From Mesostigma viride (taxonomy: Eukaryota > Streptophyta > Mesostigmatophyceae > Mesostigmatales > Mesostigmataceae), in contig RPFO01001598.1 in NCBI GenBank assembly GCA_009746045.1, forward strand, positions 1,272,227 to 1,336,226: 64,000 nucleotides of DNA. The letters run 5' to 3'. Position 1 is the stretch's first letter. The number at the start of each line of letters is the position of its first letter. The notes below the pieces were generated by a model. That model saw only the letters and a list, made by a program, of their open reading frames with translations, searched no databases and was not told the origin of the DNA. The position numbers and the translations under genes were made by a program. Positions 62,701 to 64,000 of the stretch are shown in pieces.

Positions 62701-64000
62701 ACCTACCTACCCACTAGCATGGCACGAAGGCATACCATACAATAGCATGGCGTTGCCAAAGCGAAAAAAGAGATCTCGGTGGGGAGAAATTGCCCAGCAA
62801 AACTGACAACCATGCAAGGCAAAAAACTTGAATAACTTACGGTGGACATCGGCACATAATGAGTAGCCCAGATGTGCCGGGTGTAGAGTAAACGAGGCCG
62901 AAAATGTCGTGTAACTCAAAGGCATCTTTAGTAGCCTGTCAAGCGACGGGAACGAGTGGAAACCTGAAGAATGGCAAAAGACATTAAGTCGACTGCCATA
63001 CATAAAAGATAGAGAATCAGTAGTACACAGCTCCCCTCATGGAGCAGTAAGCAAATGAGCGATGATTAACAAAGTGTGAGACAGATAGCCGATGCGACTC
63101 CTTGCGACTAAACGTGGCATGCATATGCGGGCGCTGATTAGGAACATTGGCTTACTTTGTTTAGCGTAATGCGATTGCAGTAGCTTCGTGAAATGCCGCA
63201 TGCGCACGATGTCACGAAATTTAAATTTCCTTTAGGAACAAAGACGAACAAATTGATGTAGCTGGCTAAGGACTACGCCATGGTAGGCTAGCTGTATCGG
63301 AGAGAGCGCTGTAGATGGCTGGAAAAATGATAACTCAATCATGCTAAACTGCGGCTCCAAAGGCTTGTCCTAGTGCGCCTTTGGCTTTCTTCTTCTTCAG
63401 GCGCAATAAGCCCGCGATTCTTTTTTAGTCCAAATATTCTTTCACCACTACTGACCGGCTGGCGACTGCAAATCGGCATGGCCGGCTAATTATGAGGCAA
63501 GCGTTGCAAGGGCAGACGCTTGTGATCGTTGATAAATTCGAAAAATCGTTCTCGCCCGGCGCGGCGGTTCACAACTCCCCACCTGCAAACTCGACTAGCA
63601 CAGGTACGGGGGCGTTCCTGAAACCAGTCCCGTACACGCAACCGTTCTATCCGGCCCTCGGCAAATATAGAATCTCTGCTGCACTTCCGCGGCGTGGGAC
63701 ACAACAACAACAACAACAACTTCCGCGGCGTGGGAACCAACAACAAGAACAAGAACAAGAACAAGAACAAGAACAACACGCAACATGCTCCTTTCTAAAC
63801 CTTTCACTTATCACACTACCCTCAGAGGGTAACCAGCTGGTCGATACGTGGTACCTCTTCACCTAATGATATTCCTATTGGTTAATAAAAATACCCATTT
63901 ACCCGGAAACAAGAACAACACGCAACCGCTCTGTGCCGTACCTAGAACGGGACGAGTACAAGACCGTATCGGCCAGTATAGATTCTCTGCTGCCCATGTG
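62701..64000. other. Right end of window: no secure gene, internal duplication
   Basis: ATG 63492 opens a 124-residue frame containing CAA and AAGAAC microsatellites (LPRRGTQQQQQQLPRRGNQQ, EQEQEQEQEQ); nothing supports it as a gene beyond being open. ATATAGAATCTCTGCTGC (63665) and GTATAGATTCTCTGCTGC (63976) are copies of a block also present at about 4001-4035 (GATAGAATCTCTGCTGCCCA, TGCGGCGTGGGA). This dispersed block runs off the window at 64000. Confidence 0.45.

Overview
This window is nuclear DNA of a eukaryote, most likely an alga. Genes are split by GT-AG introns with good consensus donors (GTAAGT, GTGAGA, GTAAAT). One FAD enzyme has an N-terminal extension that looks like a plastid transit peptide. 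Most of the remaining sequence is transposons and long tandem repeats. I cannot name the lineage. No rRNA, tRNA, operon or CRISPR array was seen.

Layout. 0-9 kb is the gene-like part: the last codons of a membrane-type protein (3-89), a three-exon secreted protein on the minus strand (2323-3675), and a five-exon plastid-type FAD monooxygenase on the plus strand (4219-8781). 10.4-26.6 kb is a nest of transposons. A complete Ty3/gypsy chromovirus (10772-21287; two 612-bp LTRs, 5-bp TSD CTGGA) sits inside a minus-strand LINE ORF1 fragment. The chromovirus is itself cut by a 493-bp MITE, and it carries an extra ORF upstream of gag that resembles the viroplasmin/RNase H1 hybrid-binding domain. Next to it, a plus-strand LINE ORF1 relic is broken by two hAT-type elements with 8-bp TSDs, one of which keeps a BED-finger fragment. 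26.8-32.9 kb holds a MYND zinc-finger gene, a 558-bp near-perfect palindrome, and a decayed minus-strand gene with a ubiquitin-specific-protease-like region and a 39-bp coding minisatellite.

33.1-44.3 kb is a pogo/Tigger (CENP-B-like DDE) transposase gene with introns and a Tudor-like C-terminus. Its second exon is split by a 7538-bp CACTA-type element (33893-41430) whose terminal repeat creates the stop codon. 45-52 kb holds a ~485-bp GTGA microsatellite, a 2-oxoglutarate/Fe(II) dioxygenase gene on the minus strand, and several kilobases of GC-rich hexanucleotide arrays. 52.5-59.4 kb holds a second giant inverted repeat (297-bp arms), two plus-strand genes (one with a Tudor-like end), a minus-strand polyglutamine protein, and a small TTACGG-ended element. 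59.9-62.7 kb is two long tandem arrays (about 125-bp and 50-bp units). The last 1.3 kb has no convincing gene.

The genes do not form one pathway. Ordinary cell functions are limited to the secreted protein, the FAD monooxygenase and probably the MYND protein; most other coding sequence is transposon-encoded or transposon-associated. The three points most worth following up are the extra hybrid-binding-type ORF in the chromovirus, the 63-bp GTGTACAC cluster shared upstream of the dioxygenase gene and the protease-like gene, and the record of precise insertions that allows their relative order to be read.
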